Shown: positions 1 to 9,673 of the stretch, in pieces
How the letters are laid out: each line of letters opens with the position of its first letter
Position numbering within the stretch: position 1 is the stretch's first letter
From: Ralstonia sp. SET104
Lineage (GTDB): Bacteria; Pseudomonadota; Gammaproteobacteria; Burkholderiales; Burkholderiaceae
Assembly (NCBI RefSeq): GCF_003851545.1
Contig: NZ_BHVX01000008.1
Coordinates: 62,001-126,000, forward strand
DNA length: 64,000 nt
Direction of reading: 5' to 3'
Position numbers and translations under genes: made by a program
Notes under the pieces: model-generated
Databases searched by the model: none
The model's input: only the letters and a program-made list of their open reading frames with translations
Told to the model about the DNA's origin: nothing

Positions 1-552
1 GCTGGCCAGAAACAGCCACGCCACCTCGGATTCTGTGACGACCGTCACGCCCGCCAGGACCAGGTAGACGAACCACAGCAGCTTGTCTTTGCCGACGCTC
101 TTGGTGGTGAGCTTGTAGGCGCTGATGGCAATGATGCCGATGACCGCCGCGCCCACGCCGTAGAACACTGACTGCATCCACGTCAGCCCGCCAAAGCGCA
201 CATACGCCCAGCCCAGCGCCACCACCATCAGGAACGATGGCAGCACGAACGTGATGCCGACCAGCGTCGCGCCCAGGATGCGGTAGTGCACATAACCGAG
301 ATAGATCGCCAGTTGCGCGGCCAGTGGCCCTGGGGCGAGCTGGGCCAGCGCGAGGCCTTCTTTGTAGTCGCCTTCGGTAATCCACTGGCGGGTTTCCACC
401 AGATCGCGACGCATGTAGCCAGCCAGGGCAACCGGGCCGCCAAAGCCCAGGGCGCCTAGCCGCGCGAAGTACAGCAGCAGTTGCCACAACGTATATGCCG
501 GGCGTTCGTGCCCAGCGTGCAGTGGCGGGATGGTTTGCGGGGTTGTGTTCAT
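1..552 (-). CDS. chrA: Chromate transporter ChrA, N-terminal part (runs off the window)
   Basis: Inner-membrane CHR-family carrier that expels chromate. The 184 visible residues start MNTTPQTIPP at 552 and carry the family's early motifs: FARLGALGFGGPVALAGYM at about residues 29-47 and the LAQLAPGPLAAQLA segment at about 68-81, followed by hydrophobic helices. The gene begins 22 bp after the chrB stop on the same strand, so the two form a chrBA operon. The C-terminal part lies before base 1. Family assignment is firm; whether it is the long two-domain form cannot be seen. Confidence 0.9.
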   Translation of the reverse strand, partial: MNTTPQTIPPLHAGHERPAYTLWQLLLYFARLGALGFGGPVALAGYMRRDLVETRQWITEGDYKEGLALAQLAPGPLAAQLAIYLGYVHYRILGATLVGITFVLPSFLMVVALGWAYVRFGGLTWMQSVFYGVGAAVIGIIAISAYKLTTKSVGKDKLLWFVYLVLAGVTVVTESEVAWLFLAS

Positions 553-574
553 CGTGGTGGGCCGACGGTGTGAA

Positions 575-1546
575 CTAGGGTTTCCGGCTACCGGAAAAAT
601 GGGTGTACAGCGAGTCCAACACGCTGCCGACTTCCGCCAGCAGCATGGAGTCGTCATTGGCCAGCCGCTTGCGCGCGCCCGCCAGAATGGCCTCAAAACC
701 GCTGGCTTCCGGCACGGCCACGGTGGGGCCGCCCACGTCCAGCGCATGCACCACGGCGCCGAGCCTGTTCAGCCCGTGGTTGCCATCCAACCCGAAGCTG
801 ATCATCAGCACCTCAAACGACACTCGGTTGCCAACGTGGGTGAAGGTGGCGCCGTCAAAGTCGAAGCCCAGGGCATCGGGCGGGCAATCGGCGGGGCTTT
901 CCAGCCAGAGGAAGCGGGCATGGGGGTCGATAAAGCGCTGGATCAGCCACGCGCAGGCCACGCGGTCAACCCACAGGTGGCGGCGTGTTGCCCACAGGCG
1001 CCCCTGGTATTGGGCGGGGTCGCGGCGCGCAATGTTGCCGGCGGCAGCATGTGGCTCGCCGGGCGACTGAACGGATTCGACGGCGGCGGCAAAATCACGC
1101 CATTGCGCATCTGCGCGGATGGACGCCTCGCCGGGGAAGAAGTCGATCTTGCGGATGGCCTCGTAGGCGCGATCGTGGCGGCGCTGTAAGCGATTGAGTT
1201 CAGCCGTCCCCAGGCTTGAGAACGTCTTGCGGGCCTCCGCCAGGTCGGCCAGCCAGTCCACGTAATCGGCGGTGCGATCGAACAAGGCGCGGTAGGCGCT
1301 GTCTTCTGCGGCGTCTTGGGCCTGCACGCGCAGGAGCCACGCCTGGCCGTCTTCCTGCAGGGCCTCGTCGGCAAGGCGGCGCAGTTGTGCTGCCTGCTCA
1401 GCGTGTGCGGGCAAGAGGTAGGCGCCGTCGCGCAACGCGGCACAGCCGATGGCCTTCAGCGCCCGCCAGATCCGCATGCGCGCGGTGGCGCTGGCGGTGG
1501 GCAGGCTGACGATCAGCAGGAGCCAGGCATCAAAATTGGCAGTCAT
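575..1546 (-). CDS. chrB: Chromate resistance protein ChrB
   Basis: About 323 residues. ChrB proteins are chromate-responsive regulators or accessory resistance proteins encoded just before chrA. The N-terminal part (WLLLIVSLP... then RMRIWRALKA near residues 23-32) resembles the ChrB N-terminal domain, and the C-terminal half has the family stretch LWVDRVACAWLIQRFIDP followed by FDFDGATFTHVG. The frame is open for 28 further codons upstream, but homologous sequence starts at MTANFDAW (1546), which I take as the start. It probably senses chromate and controls or assists ChrA. Confidence 0.88.
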   Translation of the reverse strand: MTANFDAWLLLIVSLPTASATARMRIWRALKAIGCAALRDGAYLLPAHAEQAAQLRRLADEALQEDGQAWLLRVQAQDAAEDSAYRALFDRTADYVDWLADLAEARKTFSSLGTAELNRLQRRHDRAYEAIRKIDFFPGEASIRADAQWRDFAAAVESVQSPGEPHAAAGNIARRDPAQYQGRLWATRRHLWVDRVACAWLIQRFIDPHARFLWLESPADCPPDALGFDFDGATFTHVGNRVSFEVLMISFGLDGNHGLNRLGAVVHALDVGGPTVAVPEASGFEAILAGARKRLANDDSMLLAEVGSVLDSLYTHFSGSRKP

Positions 1547-1701
1547 GACGGCAGCATAGATAGCCGTACGAACTGCTGCAACGATGTAGAGGTCGCTACA
1601 GATTTCGCCATAACAGACCCCCCACGCCAATCCTGATAACCGCCGCCATCAAGCGCACGCTGATCTGTTCGACAAGCGCTCGAAGCTGTGGGCGGGCCGC
1701 C

Positions 1702-1740
1702 TCGTTTTTACACGCCTTCGTTTTTACACACCGTTTACAC
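1702..1740 (+). promoter_or_regulatory. Repeated TTTACA boxes, candidate KdpE-type operator
   Basis: TTTACA occurs at 1707-1712, 1723-1728 and 1734-1739. The last two are separated by exactly five bases, and the first two sit in identical TCGTTTTTACAC units 16 bp apart. From memory, E. coli KdpE uses TTTATA/TTTACA half-sites five bases apart in the kdp promoter; that comparison needs checking. Placement before the porin-kdpFABC cluster fits control by K+ limitation. Confidence 0.5.
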
Positions 1741-1897
1741 CCCTCGCCCCAACCTTTACCCCGTTTTTATCCCCCTTTCCCTACTGTTGCACTGCGCGCC
1801 GGCCCCCTGACGGAAGCCCGCGTGCAAGCCGCTTTCCGCCTCGTTGCGTGCACACGCGCCGGGCCGATCGGTGCCCAAAACAACAAGGGAAAGGTCC

Positions 1898-2698
1898 ATG
1901 CAAGCCAAGCAGGTTTCTTTGCGCGCCACGGTCATCGGTGGCGTTGCGCTCTGTGCCGCAGTGCTCTCGGGCGCGGCCGCCCGTGCGCAGTCCAATGATG
2001 TTGCGCCCGCAACCGCTGCGGCACCCCCGAGCCCGCTGACGGCCAACGTCACGCTCGCCAGCCAGTACCGCTATCGCGGTCTCATGCAGACCAACAACAG
2101 GCCCGCCATTCAAGGTGGCGTTGACTACGCACTGCCCAACGGCTTCTACATCGGCAACTGGAATTCATCTATCAGTTGGCTGGGAGATTCCAACCCCAAC
2201 GTGTCGGCCCCCATCGAGATGGATTTCTACGGCGGCTACAAGACCGAGCTGATGAAGGACGTGCCCATTGATGTGGGCGTGCTGCAGTACACCTACCCGG
2301 GCAGTTACCCCGATGGGTACACCCGCCCGCACACCACTGAAGGTTATGCACAGATCGGCTATGGCCCGGTCTTGTTCAAGGTCTCGCACGCGTTTTCCAA
2401 CCTGTTCGGTTTTGCAGATAGCCACCACAGCCAATACTTCGATCTGTCGGGCAACTTCGATACCGGCTTCTGGGGCCTGACGCTGAACCTGCACGTTGGT
2501 TATCAACAGGTGCCGCATCAGGCGGTGCGCACGTCGTATGCGGATTGGAAAGTCGGCGCAACGAAAGATTTCGGCAATGGCTGGACGGCATCGCTGGCGT
2601 ACATCGACACCAATGCTTCGCGCCTGGCCTACACCAACACGCGCGGCAATGACATGGGCAAGGCCACGGCGCTGCTGGCCGTGACCAAGACGTTCTGA
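1898..2698 (+). CDS. TorF-family putative outer-membrane porin
   Basis: 266 residues with a cleavable signal peptide ending near ALSGAAARAQS-type sequence (about residues 20-32). The mature part begins with the family signature LTANVTLASQYRYRGLMQT and ends in an aromatic residue (TKTF), both typical of outer-membrane barrels of the Gcw_chp/TorF group. ATG 1898 is preceded by AAGGGAAAGG; the frame is open further upstream but lacks a signal peptide there. It is 30 bp before the small membrane peptide leading kdpFABC, so it may help ions cross the outer membrane under K+ starvation (inference). Confidence 0.82.
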   Translation: MQAKQVSLRATVIGGVALCAAVLSGAAARAQSNDVAPATAAAPPSPLTANVTLASQYRYRGLMQTNNRPAIQGGVDYALPNGFYIGNWNSSISWLGDSNPNVSAPIEMDFYGGYKTELMKDVPIDVGVLQYTYPGSYPDGYTRPHTTEGYAQIGYGPVLFKVSHAFSNLFGFADSHHSQYFDLSGNFDTGFWGLTLNLHVGYQQVPHQAVRTSYADWKVGATKDFGNGWTASLAYIDTNASRLAYTNTRGNDMGKATALLAVTKTF

Positions 2699-2728
2699 CC
2701 ATCCCCGAACTCGACAAAGGAGGCGCAC

Positions 2729-2854
2729 ATGGATGCCGTCTATCTCGGCGGTCTCGCGGTGCTGGCCCTGGCAGTGGGCGGGTTGCTCGCCCTTGCCGGC
2801 AGGCTCGCCACGAAAGACCAACCCACTACGCATGCGATGGAGAAACAGCAATGA
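2729..2854 (+). CDS. Small single-helix membrane protein preceding kdpF
   Basis: 41 residues: MDAVYLGGLAVLALAVGG, then LLALAGRLA and a short polar tail. A near-ideal ribosome site (AAAGGAGG, 2716-2723) lies 5 bases before the ATG. The stop overlaps the kdpF start (ATGA, 2851-2854), so translation is probably coupled. One predicted transmembrane helix occupies residues 4-26. Similar unnamed single-helix peptides precede kdpF in other bacteria (my recollection). A role in assembling or tuning the Kdp pump is likely but unproven. Confidence 0.75.
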   Translation: MDAVYLGGLAVLALAVGGLLALAGRLATKDQPTTHAMEKQQ

Positions 2855-2940
2855 CCTGGCTCTACGTGCTGTCCGGGGCCATCACGGTGGCCCTGCTCGT
2901 GTATCTGTTCGTGGCGCTGCTGTGGCCCGAACGCTTCTAA
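2851..2940 (+). CDS. kdpF: KdpF, small subunit of the K+-transporting ATPase
   Basis: 29 residues, [20 protein letters not shown] then VALLWPERF. KdpF stabilises the KdpABC complex in the inner membrane. One transmembrane helix and the typical C-terminal (W/R)PE(R/K)F end match the family, which is usually 29-30 residues. It overlaps the preceding small gene by four bases (ATGA) and sits 19 bp before kdpA. Confidence 0.9.
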   Translation: MTWLYVLSGAITVALLVYLFVALLWPERF

Positions 2941-2959
2941 CTACAACGCGAGGCAGACC

Positions 2960-4732
2960 ATGAATGCGTTCCTCCTCCAGCTTGCGATCTACCTGGTCGT
3001 GTTGCTGGTGCTCGCGCGTCCGCTGGGCGCGTACATGGCTGGCGTGTTTGGCGACAAGCCGTCGCGTGCGCACTGGCTTGGCCCCGTCGAGCGATTGTTC
3101 TATCGCGCAGCCGGCGTCAACCCGCAGGCAGAGATGAGCTGGAAGCGCTATGCCGTGGCCGTCATCGTCATCAACCTGCTGGGCGCGCTGGCGGTGTATG
3201 CGCTGCAGCGGTTGCAGCAGTGGCTGCCGCTCAACCCGCAGGGCTTTGGTGCGGTGTCGCCCGATTCATCGTTCAACACGGCCATCAGCTTTGTGGCCAA
3301 CACCAACTGGCAGGGCTATTCGGGTGAAAGCACCATGAGCACGCTCACGCAGATGCTGGGGCTGGCGGTGCAGAACTTCCTGTCTGCGGCCACCGGCATT
3401 GCGGTGGTGATTGCGCTTATTCGCGGCTTTGCGCGCCACTCGGCCGACACCATCGGCAACTTCTGGGTGGATTTCACGCGTGCCACGGTTTATGTGCTGC
3501 TGCCGTTGTCGATTGTCGTGTCGGTGTTCTTCGTGAGCCAGGGCGTGATCCAGAACTTCGATGCGTACAAGGACGTGGCCACCGTCACGGCCACCACGTA
3601 CGACAACCCGAAGCTGGACGCCAGCGGCAATCCGCTCAAGGATGCGCAAGGCAACCCCGTCACCGAGCGCGCTACCACGCAAACGCAGACCTTGCCGATG
3701 GGGCCGGTGGCCTCGCAAGAGGCGATCAAGATGCTGGGCACCAACGGTGGCGGCTTTTTCAACGCCAACTCGGCGCACCCGTATGAGAACCCGAACGCGC
3801 TGACCAACTTCGTGCAGATGCTGGCGATCTTCATCATCCCGGCGGCGCTGTGCTTTACGTTTGGCGGCATGGTGGGGGATCGTCGTCAGGGCTGGGCAGT
3901 GCTGGCGGCCATGACGGTGCTGTTCGTGGTGCTTGCTGTTTTCCTGGCGTGGGCAGAGTTGCATGCCAACCCGATGCTCGCCAACCTCGGTGTCGATCAA
4001 GCCGTGGGCAACATGGAGGGCAAGGAAACGCGCTTCGGCATCGTGGCGTCGGCGCTGTTTGCCACTATCACCACGGCGGCATCGTGTGGGGCGGTCAATG
4101 CCATGCATGACTCGTTCACCGCGCTGGGTGGCTTCGTGCCGATGTTTCTGATGCAACTGGGCGAAGTGGTGTTCGGCGGCGTGGGCTCGGGCCTGTACGG
4201 CATGCTGGTGTACGCCATCCTGGCGGTGTTCATTGCGGGCCTGATGATCGGGCGCACGCCGGAATACCTCGGCAAGAAGATCGAGGTGTTCGAGATGAAG
4301 ATGACCTCCATCGTCATTCTGGTGACGCCGCTACTGGTGCTGGTGGGCACGGCAGTGGCCGTGGTGATGGCGCAGGGCAAGGCGGGCATCCTGAACCCGG
4401 GCCCGCACGGCTTTTCTGAAGTGCTGTACGCCTTCTCTTCGGCCGCCAACAACAACGGCAGCGCGTTTGCGGGCCTGTCTGCCAACACGCCGTTCTACAA
4501 CGTGGCGCTGGGCATTGCCATGTGGCTGGGCCGCTTCTGGATCATCGTGCCCGTGCTGGCCATGGCGGGCACGTTTGCTGCCAAGAAACGCCTGCCGGTA
4601 ACAGTCGGCACGCTGCCCACGCATGGGCCGCTGTTTGTGGTGCTGCTGATCGGCGCGGTGCTGCTGGTGGGCGCGCTCACCTACATCCCGGCACTCGCGC
4701 TCGGCCCCATTGCAGAACACCTCGCACGCTAA
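2960..4732 (+). CDS. kdpA: Potassium-transporting ATPase subunit KdpA
   Basis: 590 residues, the K+-channel-like subunit of the KdpFABC pump in the inner membrane. Family hallmarks are present: an N-terminal helix and LGAYMAGVF, the filter-region segments [15 protein letters not shown] and [36 protein letters not shown], and [12 protein letters not shown]. Length is a little above E. coli KdpA because of an Ala/Thr-rich insertion around residues 210-245. Start is ATG 2960 after a weak GAGG site (2950-2953). Confidence 0.97.
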   Translation: MNAFLLQLAIYLVVLLVLARPLGAYMAGVFGDKPSRAHWLGPVERLFYRAAGVNPQAEMSWKRYAVAVIVINLLGALAVYALQRLQQWLPLNPQGFGAVSPDSSFNTAISFVANTNWQGYSGESTMSTLTQMLGLAVQNFLSAATGIAVVIALIRGFARHSADTIGNFWVDFTRATVYVLLPLSIVVSVFFVSQGVIQNFDAYKDVATVTATTYDNPKLDASGNPLKDAQGNPVTERATTQTQTLPMGPVASQEAIKMLGTNGGGFFNANSAHPYENPNALTNFVQMLAIFIIPAALCFTFGGMVGDRRQGWAVLAAMTVLFVVLAVFLAWAELHANPMLANLGVDQAVGNMEGKETRFGIVASALFATITTAASCGAVNAMHDSFTALGGFVPMFLMQLGEVVFGGVGSGLYGMLVYAILAVFIAGLMIGRTPEYLGKKIEVFEMKMTSIVILVTPLLVLVGTAVAVVMAQGKAGILNPGPHGFSEVLYAFSSAANNNGSAFAGLSANTPFYNVALGIAMWLGRFWIIVPVLAMAGTFAAKKRLPVTVGTLPTHGPLFVVLLIGAVLLVGALTYIPALALGPIAEHLAR

Positions 4733-4765
4733 CGCGCGCAGTCCACTCATATCAACAGGTGCCTT

Positions 4766-6967
4766 ATGGCGATCCGTTACCCAGAATCTGATCCCGCGGT
4801 GCGTACGGTCAAGCATCGGCTTGAGCCATCGCCGCCGTCCGCACGCACGACCACGCACGCACCGCTGTCAGCCAAAGACGTGCGCAAGCTGTCGATGTTT
4901 TCCGCAGCGCTGGTCAAGCCGGCCATTGTCGATAGCTTGCGCAAGTTGTCGCCGCGCGCGCAGGCCAAGAACCCGGTGATGTTCGTTGTCTACGTCGGCA
5001 GCATTTTCACCACCATCCTGTGGATCATGGCGCTGCGCGGTCAGGCCGAAGCGCCGGCGGGCTTCATCCTCGCTGTGTCGGTGTGGCTGTGGTTCACGGT
5101 GCTGTTTGCCAACGTTGCCGAGGCGCTGGCCGAGGGCCGCAGCAAGCAGCAGGCGGCGTCGCTGCGCGGCATCAAGACCACCGTGCAGGCCAAGGTGCTC
5201 GCCGACGCCCACCGCCGTGACCGCGTAGAACCCCGCGCCGCCACTGCGCTGCGCCGTGGCGACATCGTCCTCATTGAAGCCGGCGATATGGTGCCGGGCG
5301 ATGGCGAAGTCATCGAAGGCGTGGCCTCGGTGGATGAAAGCGCCATCACGGGCGAATCCGCATCCGTCATCCGAGAATCCGGTGGCGATTTCTCGTCGGT
5401 GACGGGCGGCACGCGCGTGCTGTCGGACTGGATCATCGTGCGCATCACGGCCAACCCGGGCGAGAGTTTTCTGGATCGGATGATCTCGATGGTGGAAGGC
5501 GCCAAGCGCCAAAAGACGCCCAACGAACTCGCGCTGACGATCCTGCTGGTGAGTCTGACCATCATCCTGATGCTGGCGACCGTGACGCTGTTGCCCTACT
5601 CGTTGTTCTCGGTGGAGGCGATGAAGTCTGGCAGCCCGATCACCATCACCGTGCTCGTCGCGCTGCTGGTGTGTCTTATTCCGACCACCATCGGCGGGTT
5701 GCTCTCGGCGATTGGCGTGGCGGGCATGAGCCGCATGATGCAGGCCAACGTGATCGCCACCTCGGGGCGCGCCGTGGAAGCGGCTGGTGATGTGGATGTG
5801 CTGCTGCTCGACAAGACCGGCACGATCACGCATGGCAACCGCCAGGCTTCGCGCTTCATCCCGGCGCCGGGCGTGACGGCCAAAGCGCTGGCCGAAGCGG
5901 CGTGGCTCTCGTCGCTGGCCGATGAGACGCCGGAAGGCCGCAGCATTGTTACGCTGGCGCGCAATCTGGGCGAAGCGTCCGTCGATGAGGCCGCACTCGC
6001 CAAGACGCAACCGGTGTACGTCGCGTTCTCTGCGCAGACCCGCATGAGCGGCATCAACGTTGGGCAGAGCGCATCGGGCGATACGGCACGCCAGATCCGC
6101 AAGGGCGCTGCCGATGCCATCCGCACACACGTGACGCTGCTGGCCGGCAAGTTTCCGGAAGCCGTCTCCACCGCTGTGGATGACGTGGCCCGCGCAGGCG
6201 GCACGCCGCTGGTGGTGTCCGACAATGACCGCGTGCTCGGCGTGGTGGAACTGAAGGACATCGTGAAGGCTGGCATTCGCGAGCGCTTTGCCGAACTGCG
6301 TCAGATGGGCATCAAGACGGTGATGATCACTGGCGACAACCGCCTCACTGCGGCCTCTATCGCCGCTGAAGCCGGTGTCGATGATTTCATCGCCGAAGCC
6401 ACGCCCGAGACCAAGCTCGCGCTCATCCGCGAGCAGCAGGCGCAAGGCCGCCTCGTCGCCATGACGGGGGACGGCACCAATGACGCGCCCGCACTTGCCC
6501 AGGCCGACGTGGCCGTCGCCATGAACAGCGGCACACAGGCCGCCAAAGAGGCCGGCAACATGGTCGACCTGGATTCCAGCCCAACCAAGCTGATCCAGAT
6601 TGTCGAGATCGGCAAGCAGATGCTGATGACGCGCGGCGCGCTCACCACGTTCTCTATTGCCAATGACGTGGCCAAGTACTTCGCGATCATTCCGGCGGCG
6701 TTTGCGACCACATATCCGCAGCTCGCGGCGCTCAACGTGATGCATCTGGCCACGCCCGCATCAGCCGTGATGAGCGCGGTGATCTTCAACGCGCTGATCA
6801 TCGTGTTTCTGATTCCGCTGGCGCTCAAGGGCGTGACGTACCGCGCGCTGGGGGCAGCCGCGCTGCTGCGGCGCAATCTCTTGATCTACGGGCTGGGCGG
6901 CCTGCTGCTGCCGTTCCCGGGGATCAAGATCATCGACATGTTCCTGGCCGCAATGGGCTGGGTGTAA
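4766..6967 (+). CDS. kdpB: Potassium-transporting ATPase subunit KdpB
   Basis: 733 residues; the P-type ATPase catalytic subunit. It has the actuator loop ITGES, the phosphorylation motif DKTGTITHG with the acceptor Asp at residue 349, a [10 protein letters not shown] hinge and SSPTKL after the ATP domain. Numbering runs about 42 above E. coli because of a longer polar N-terminus (residues 1-45, Pro/Thr/His-rich). It follows kdpA by 33 bp and precedes kdpC by 10 bp. Confidence 0.97.
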   Translation: MAIRYPESDPAVRTVKHRLEPSPPSARTTTHAPLSAKDVRKLSMFSAALVKPAIVDSLRKLSPRAQAKNPVMFVVYVGSIFTTILWIMALRGQAEAPAGFILAVSVWLWFTVLFANVAEALAEGRSKQQAASLRGIKTTVQAKVLADAHRRDRVEPRAATALRRGDIVLIEAGDMVPGDGEVIEGVASVDESAITGESASVIRESGGDFSSVTGGTRVLSDWIIVRITANPGESFLDRMISMVEGAKRQKTPNELALTILLVSLTIILMLATVTLLPYSLFSVEAMKSGSPITITVLVALLVCLIPTTIGGLLSAIGVAGMSRMMQANVIATSGRAVEAAGDVDVLLLDKTGTITHGNRQASRFIPAPGVTAKALAEAAWLSSLADETPEGRSIVTLARNLGEASVDEAALAKTQPVYVAFSAQTRMSGINVGQSASGDTARQIRKGAADAIRTHVTLLAGKFPEAVSTAVDDVARAGGTPLVVSDNDRVLGVVELKDIVKAGIRERFAELRQMGIKTVMITGDNRLTAASIAAEAGVDDFIAEATPETKLALIREQQAQGRLVAMTGDGTNDAPALAQADVAVAMNSGTQAAKEAGNMVDLDSSPTKLIQIVEIGKQMLMTRGALTTFSIANDVAKYFAIIPAAFATTYPQLAALNVMHLATPASAVMSAVIFNALIIVFLIPLALKGVTYRALGAAALLRRNLLIYGLGGLLLPFPGIKIIDMFLAAMGWV

Positions 6968-6977
6968 GGAGAACGTG

Positions 6978-7592
6978 ATGGCAACCACAACGCAACCTGT
7001 GCAGGCCGATGTGCCGCAACAAGGCGGCCTGCTGCGCGCGGCGCTGGTCGTTTTTGTGGGCCTGTCGCTCGTTACCGGGGTGCTGTATCCGGTGGTGGTG
7101 GCGGGCATCGGTAAGGGCTTGTTTCCGGCGCAGGCCGGGGGCTCGCTCATTGAGCGTGGCGGCAAGATTGTTGGGTCTTCGTTGATTGGGCAGAACTTTA
7201 GTGAGCCGCAGTATTTCTGGGGGCGGATTTCTGCCACTGCGCCCAATCCGTATAACGCTACGGCGTCTGGTGGGTCGAATTTGGGGCCGAGTCATCCGGC
7301 ATTGACGGAGGCTGCCAAGGCACGGATTGCGGCGCTCAAAGAAGCAGACCCGGCAAATACAGCGCTGATTCCAGCGGATCTGGTGACCGCATCTGCGAGC
7401 GGGCTCGACCCGCAGATCAGCCCGGCTGCCGCGGCGTACCAGGTTGAGCGGGTGGCTCGGGTTCGTCGCCTGCCGGTGCAGACCGTGCGCAAGGTGGTGG
7501 CTGAAAACACCAAGGAACCGATTCTTGGTTTGTTTGGCGAGGCTACGGTCAATGTGCTGCAGCTCAACCTTGCGCTGGACGGTTTGAAGTGA
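6978..7592 (+). CDS. kdpC: Potassium-transporting ATPase subunit KdpC
   Basis: 204 residues; single-helix subunit needed for pump activity. After a 20-residue polar lead comes a transmembrane helix (about residues 17-40), then the KdpC motifs [16 protein letters not shown] and [10 protein letters not shown], and near the end [19 protein letters not shown] 6978 is chosen over GTG 6975 because TAAGGAG (6965-6971) is then six bases away. kdpD, which normally follows, is not here but 7.9 kb downstream. Confidence 0.96.
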   Translation: MATTTQPVQADVPQQGGLLRAALVVFVGLSLVTGVLYPVVVAGIGKGLFPAQAGGSLIERGGKIVGSSLIGQNFSEPQYFWGRISATAPNPYNATASGGSNLGPSHPALTEAAKARIAALKEADPANTALIPADLVTASASGLDPQISPAAAAYQVERVARVRRLPVQTVRKVVAENTKEPILGLFGEATVNVLQLNLALDGLK

Positions 7593-7648
7593 GGTTTGTG
7601 GACCATCGGTTTTCTTCCTGGTGGCCCCCTCGTTTCGTGCCACCCCAA

Positions 7649-7677
7649 TTGACAATCCAATCCCCCTTCCGTAAATT
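7649..7677 (+). promoter_or_regulatory. Sigma-70 promoter of the glycine riboswitch/gcv operon
   Basis: TTGACA at 7649-7654 and TAAATT at 7672-7677 are separated by exactly 17 bp. The predicted start near 7684 lies just before the first aptamer, so position and quality agree. Confidence 0.8.
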
Positions 7678-7685
7678 CCGCCCAT

Positions 7686-7911
7686 CCATCCGGGAGAGCG
7701 TGCCCGCCGCACACGGCAAGGCACCGCCGAAGGGGTAGCACCCAAAAACTCTCAGGCACCAAGGACCGGGCGGATCGGCGGACATGCGTCCGACCGCACT
7801 CTGGAGAGCTGGCGCCGCACGATCAATGCGGGCGCCCACCGAAGGGGCTCACGAACGGCGCGCATCACGTTTGCGCCCGCTTCGCAATCTCTCAGGTACC
7901 AAGGACAGAGG
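7686..7911 (+). promoter_or_regulatory. Tandem glycine riboswitch (two aptamers)
   Basis: Two copies of the glycine aptamer lie in series: the first holds GGGAGAGC near 7692, CACCGCCGAAGGGG (7722-7735) and CTCTCAGGCACCAAGGAC (7749-7766); the second holds GGAGAGC (7803-7809), CACCGAAGGGGC (7837-7848) and CTCTCAGGTACCAAGGAC (7889-7906). A short P1 stem of the second aptamer can form between CTCT 7799-7802 and AGAG 7907-7910. In this family glycine binding adjusts expression of glycine-cleavage genes, which begin at 8046. Confidence 0.95.
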
Positions 7912-7985
7912 GGCCATCTGCGCGGCTTGTATCTTCATGGCGTCACCATGAGGGTTCAGGCTGCGCGGGTGGCCTTTTTGCTTTT
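7912..7985 (+). terminator. Intrinsic terminator / expression platform of the glycine riboswitch
   Basis: GGCCATCTGCGCGGC (7912-7926) pairs over all 15 positions, allowing G-T pairs, with 7960-7974, and is followed by TTTTTGCTTTT. The loop contains a smaller hairpin (CATGG 7936-7940 with CCATG 7946-7950). The stem begins directly after the second aptamer's P1, so ligand binding can compete with or favour it. The usual logic for gcv is glycine-activated readthrough. Confidence 0.82.
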
Positions 7986-8045
7986 CTGGTCCCGATCCAT
8001 GCGCCGCGCCCAAGCCACCGGCGGCGCACTCAGCCGAGAGATTCC

Positions 8046-9173
8046 ATGACGCTCCAACACACGCCGCTCAATGCCATCCACCGCTCGCTGGGCGCCCGCA
8101 TGGTCGACTTTGGCGGCTGGGACATGCCCGTCAACTACGGCTCCCAGATTGAAGAACACCACGCCGTGCGCCAGGACGTCGGCATCTTCGACGTCTCGCA
8201 CATGTGCGTGGTCGACCTCACCGGCGCGCGCGTGCGCGATTTCCTGCGTGGGCTGCTGGCCAACAACGTCGACAAGCTGCAAACACCGGGCAAGGCGCTC
8301 TATAGCTGCATGCTTAACCCCAAAGGCGGCGTGATCGACGACCTGATCGTCTACTTCTTCCGCGAAGACTGGTTCCGCCTGGTGGTCAACGCGGGCACCG
8401 CCCCGACCGATCTGGAATGGATCGTCGCGCAGAACGCCGCTGCCGGCACCGACGTGACCATCACGCCGCGCCGCTCCGACAACAACGCAGGCGCCGAGCC
8501 GCTGGGCATCCTCGCCGTGCAAGGCCCGAACGCGCGCGCCAAAACCTACGCCGCCCTGCCCGGCACGCAAGCCGTGGGCGATGCGCTTAAGCCCTTCAAC
8601 GCGGGCTTCGTTACCGTTGAAAACGTGGGCGAGATCATGCTTGCGCGCACGGGCTACACCGGCGAAGACGGCTTCGAGCTGGTGGTGCCCGCCGCGCAGA
8701 TCGCCGGCGTGTGGGAGCGCCTGCTGCAGGCCGGCGTGCGCCCGGCGGGCCTGGGCGCACGCGACACGCTGCGCCTGGAAGCCGGCATGAACCTCTACGG
8801 CCAGGACATGGACGAGCAGGTTTCGCCGCTCGATGCCGGGCTTGCCTGGACGGTCGATCTGCAAAGCGAACGCGACTTCACCGGCAAGGCGGCGCTGCAG
8901 GCCGGTGGCCAACGCGAGCAGTTCATTGGCCTGATCCTGCGTGACAAGGGCGGCGTGCTGCGCGCTCATCAGAAAGTCATTACGCCTGCTGGTGACGGTG
9001 AGATCACCAGCGGTACCTTCAGCCCGAGCCTGCAGCAATCCATCGCGCTGGCGCGCCTGCCCAAAACCGTGGCCATCGGCACCGATGTGCAGGTCGAAAT
9101 TCGCGACCGCAAGTTGACCGCGACTGTGGTTAAACTGCCGTTCGTGCGCAACGGCAAGGCGCTGGTCAGCTAA
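8046..9173 (+). CDS. gcvT: Glycine cleavage system T protein (aminomethyltransferase)
   Basis: 375 residues; moves the aminomethyl carbon from lipoylated GcvH to tetrahydrofolate, releasing ammonia. It begins [24 protein letters not shown] and contains the folate-site segments IFDVSHM and [13 protein letters not shown], plus [18 protein letters not shown], all classic GcvT. First gene after the glycine riboswitch; gcvH follows 43 bp later. Confidence 0.97.
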   Translation: MTLQHTPLNAIHRSLGARMVDFGGWDMPVNYGSQIEEHHAVRQDVGIFDVSHMCVVDLTGARVRDFLRGLLANNVDKLQTPGKALYSCMLNPKGGVIDDLIVYFFREDWFRLVVNAGTAPTDLEWIVAQNAAAGTDVTITPRRSDNNAGAEPLGILAVQGPNARAKTYAALPGTQAVGDALKPFNAGFVTVENVGEIMLARTGYTGEDGFELVVPAAQIAGVWERLLQAGVRPAGLGARDTLRLEAGMNLYGQDMDEQVSPLDAGLAWTVDLQSERDFTGKAALQAGGQREQFIGLILRDKGGVLRAHQKVITPAGDGEITSGTFSPSLQQSIALARLPKTVAIGTDVQVEIRDRKLTATVVKLPFVRNGKALVS

Positions 9174-9216
9174 CCCCCCGAATTCCAATCATTGCAATCT
9201 TCCGGAGAAACCTTTC

Positions 9217-9597
9217 ATGAGCAACTTTCCTGCTGATCTGAAGTACACCGAACACGACGAGTGGATCCGCGTTGAAGCCGACGGCACGCTGACCATCGGC
9301 ATCACCGACTTCGCGCAAGATGCGCTCGGCGACATCGTCTTTCTGGATCTGCCGGAAGCCGGCCGCGCCGTGTCCAAGGATGAAGCGATTGCCGTGGTGG
9401 AATCGGTGAAGGCCGCTTCCGACATCTACGCACCCGTGTCGGGCGAGATCATCGGCAACAACGAGGCTGCTTCGGGCGCACCCGAATCCGTCAACGCCGA
9501 TGCCTACGCGGCGTGGCTGTTCAAGATCAAGCCGACCAACGTCGACGACGTGAACGCGTTGATGACGGCCGAGCAGTACGCTGCCACGAAAGGCTAA
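9217..9597 (+). CDS. gcvH: Glycine cleavage system H protein
   Basis: 126 residues; the lipoyl shuttle of the glycine cleavage complex. The lipoate-accepting lysine is Lys65 in VESVKAASD, and the family lead [10 protein letters not shown] and [10 protein letters not shown] are present. A clear CGGAG ribosome site (9201-9205) precedes the ATG. Confidence 0.97.
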   Translation: MSNFPADLKYTEHDEWIRVEADGTLTIGITDFAQDALGDIVFLDLPEAGRAVSKDEAIAVVESVKAASDIYAPVSGEIIGNNEAASGAPESVNADAYAAWLFKIKPTNVDDVNALMTAEQYAATKG

Positions 9598-9607
9598 GCC
9601 ATACCTC

Positions 9608-9652
9608 AAGCCGATGCGCGCGCCCTGACCTGCGCCACGCATCGGCTTTTTC
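9608..9652 (+). terminator. Intrinsic terminator between gcvH and gcvP
   Basis: AAGCCGATGCG (9608-9618) is perfectly complementary to 9638-9648, and a TTTTTCTGTTT run follows. It lies inside the gcv operon, so it should reduce transcription into gcvP unless there is readthrough or a separate promoter. Confidence 0.75.
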
Positions 9653-9673
9653 TGTTTGATTCGAGCCCTTGCC

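Noticed and set aside
4868-6745. A 625-codon open frame antisense to kdpB
   Set aside because: Shadow of kdpB codon bias; no motif, no ribosome site.
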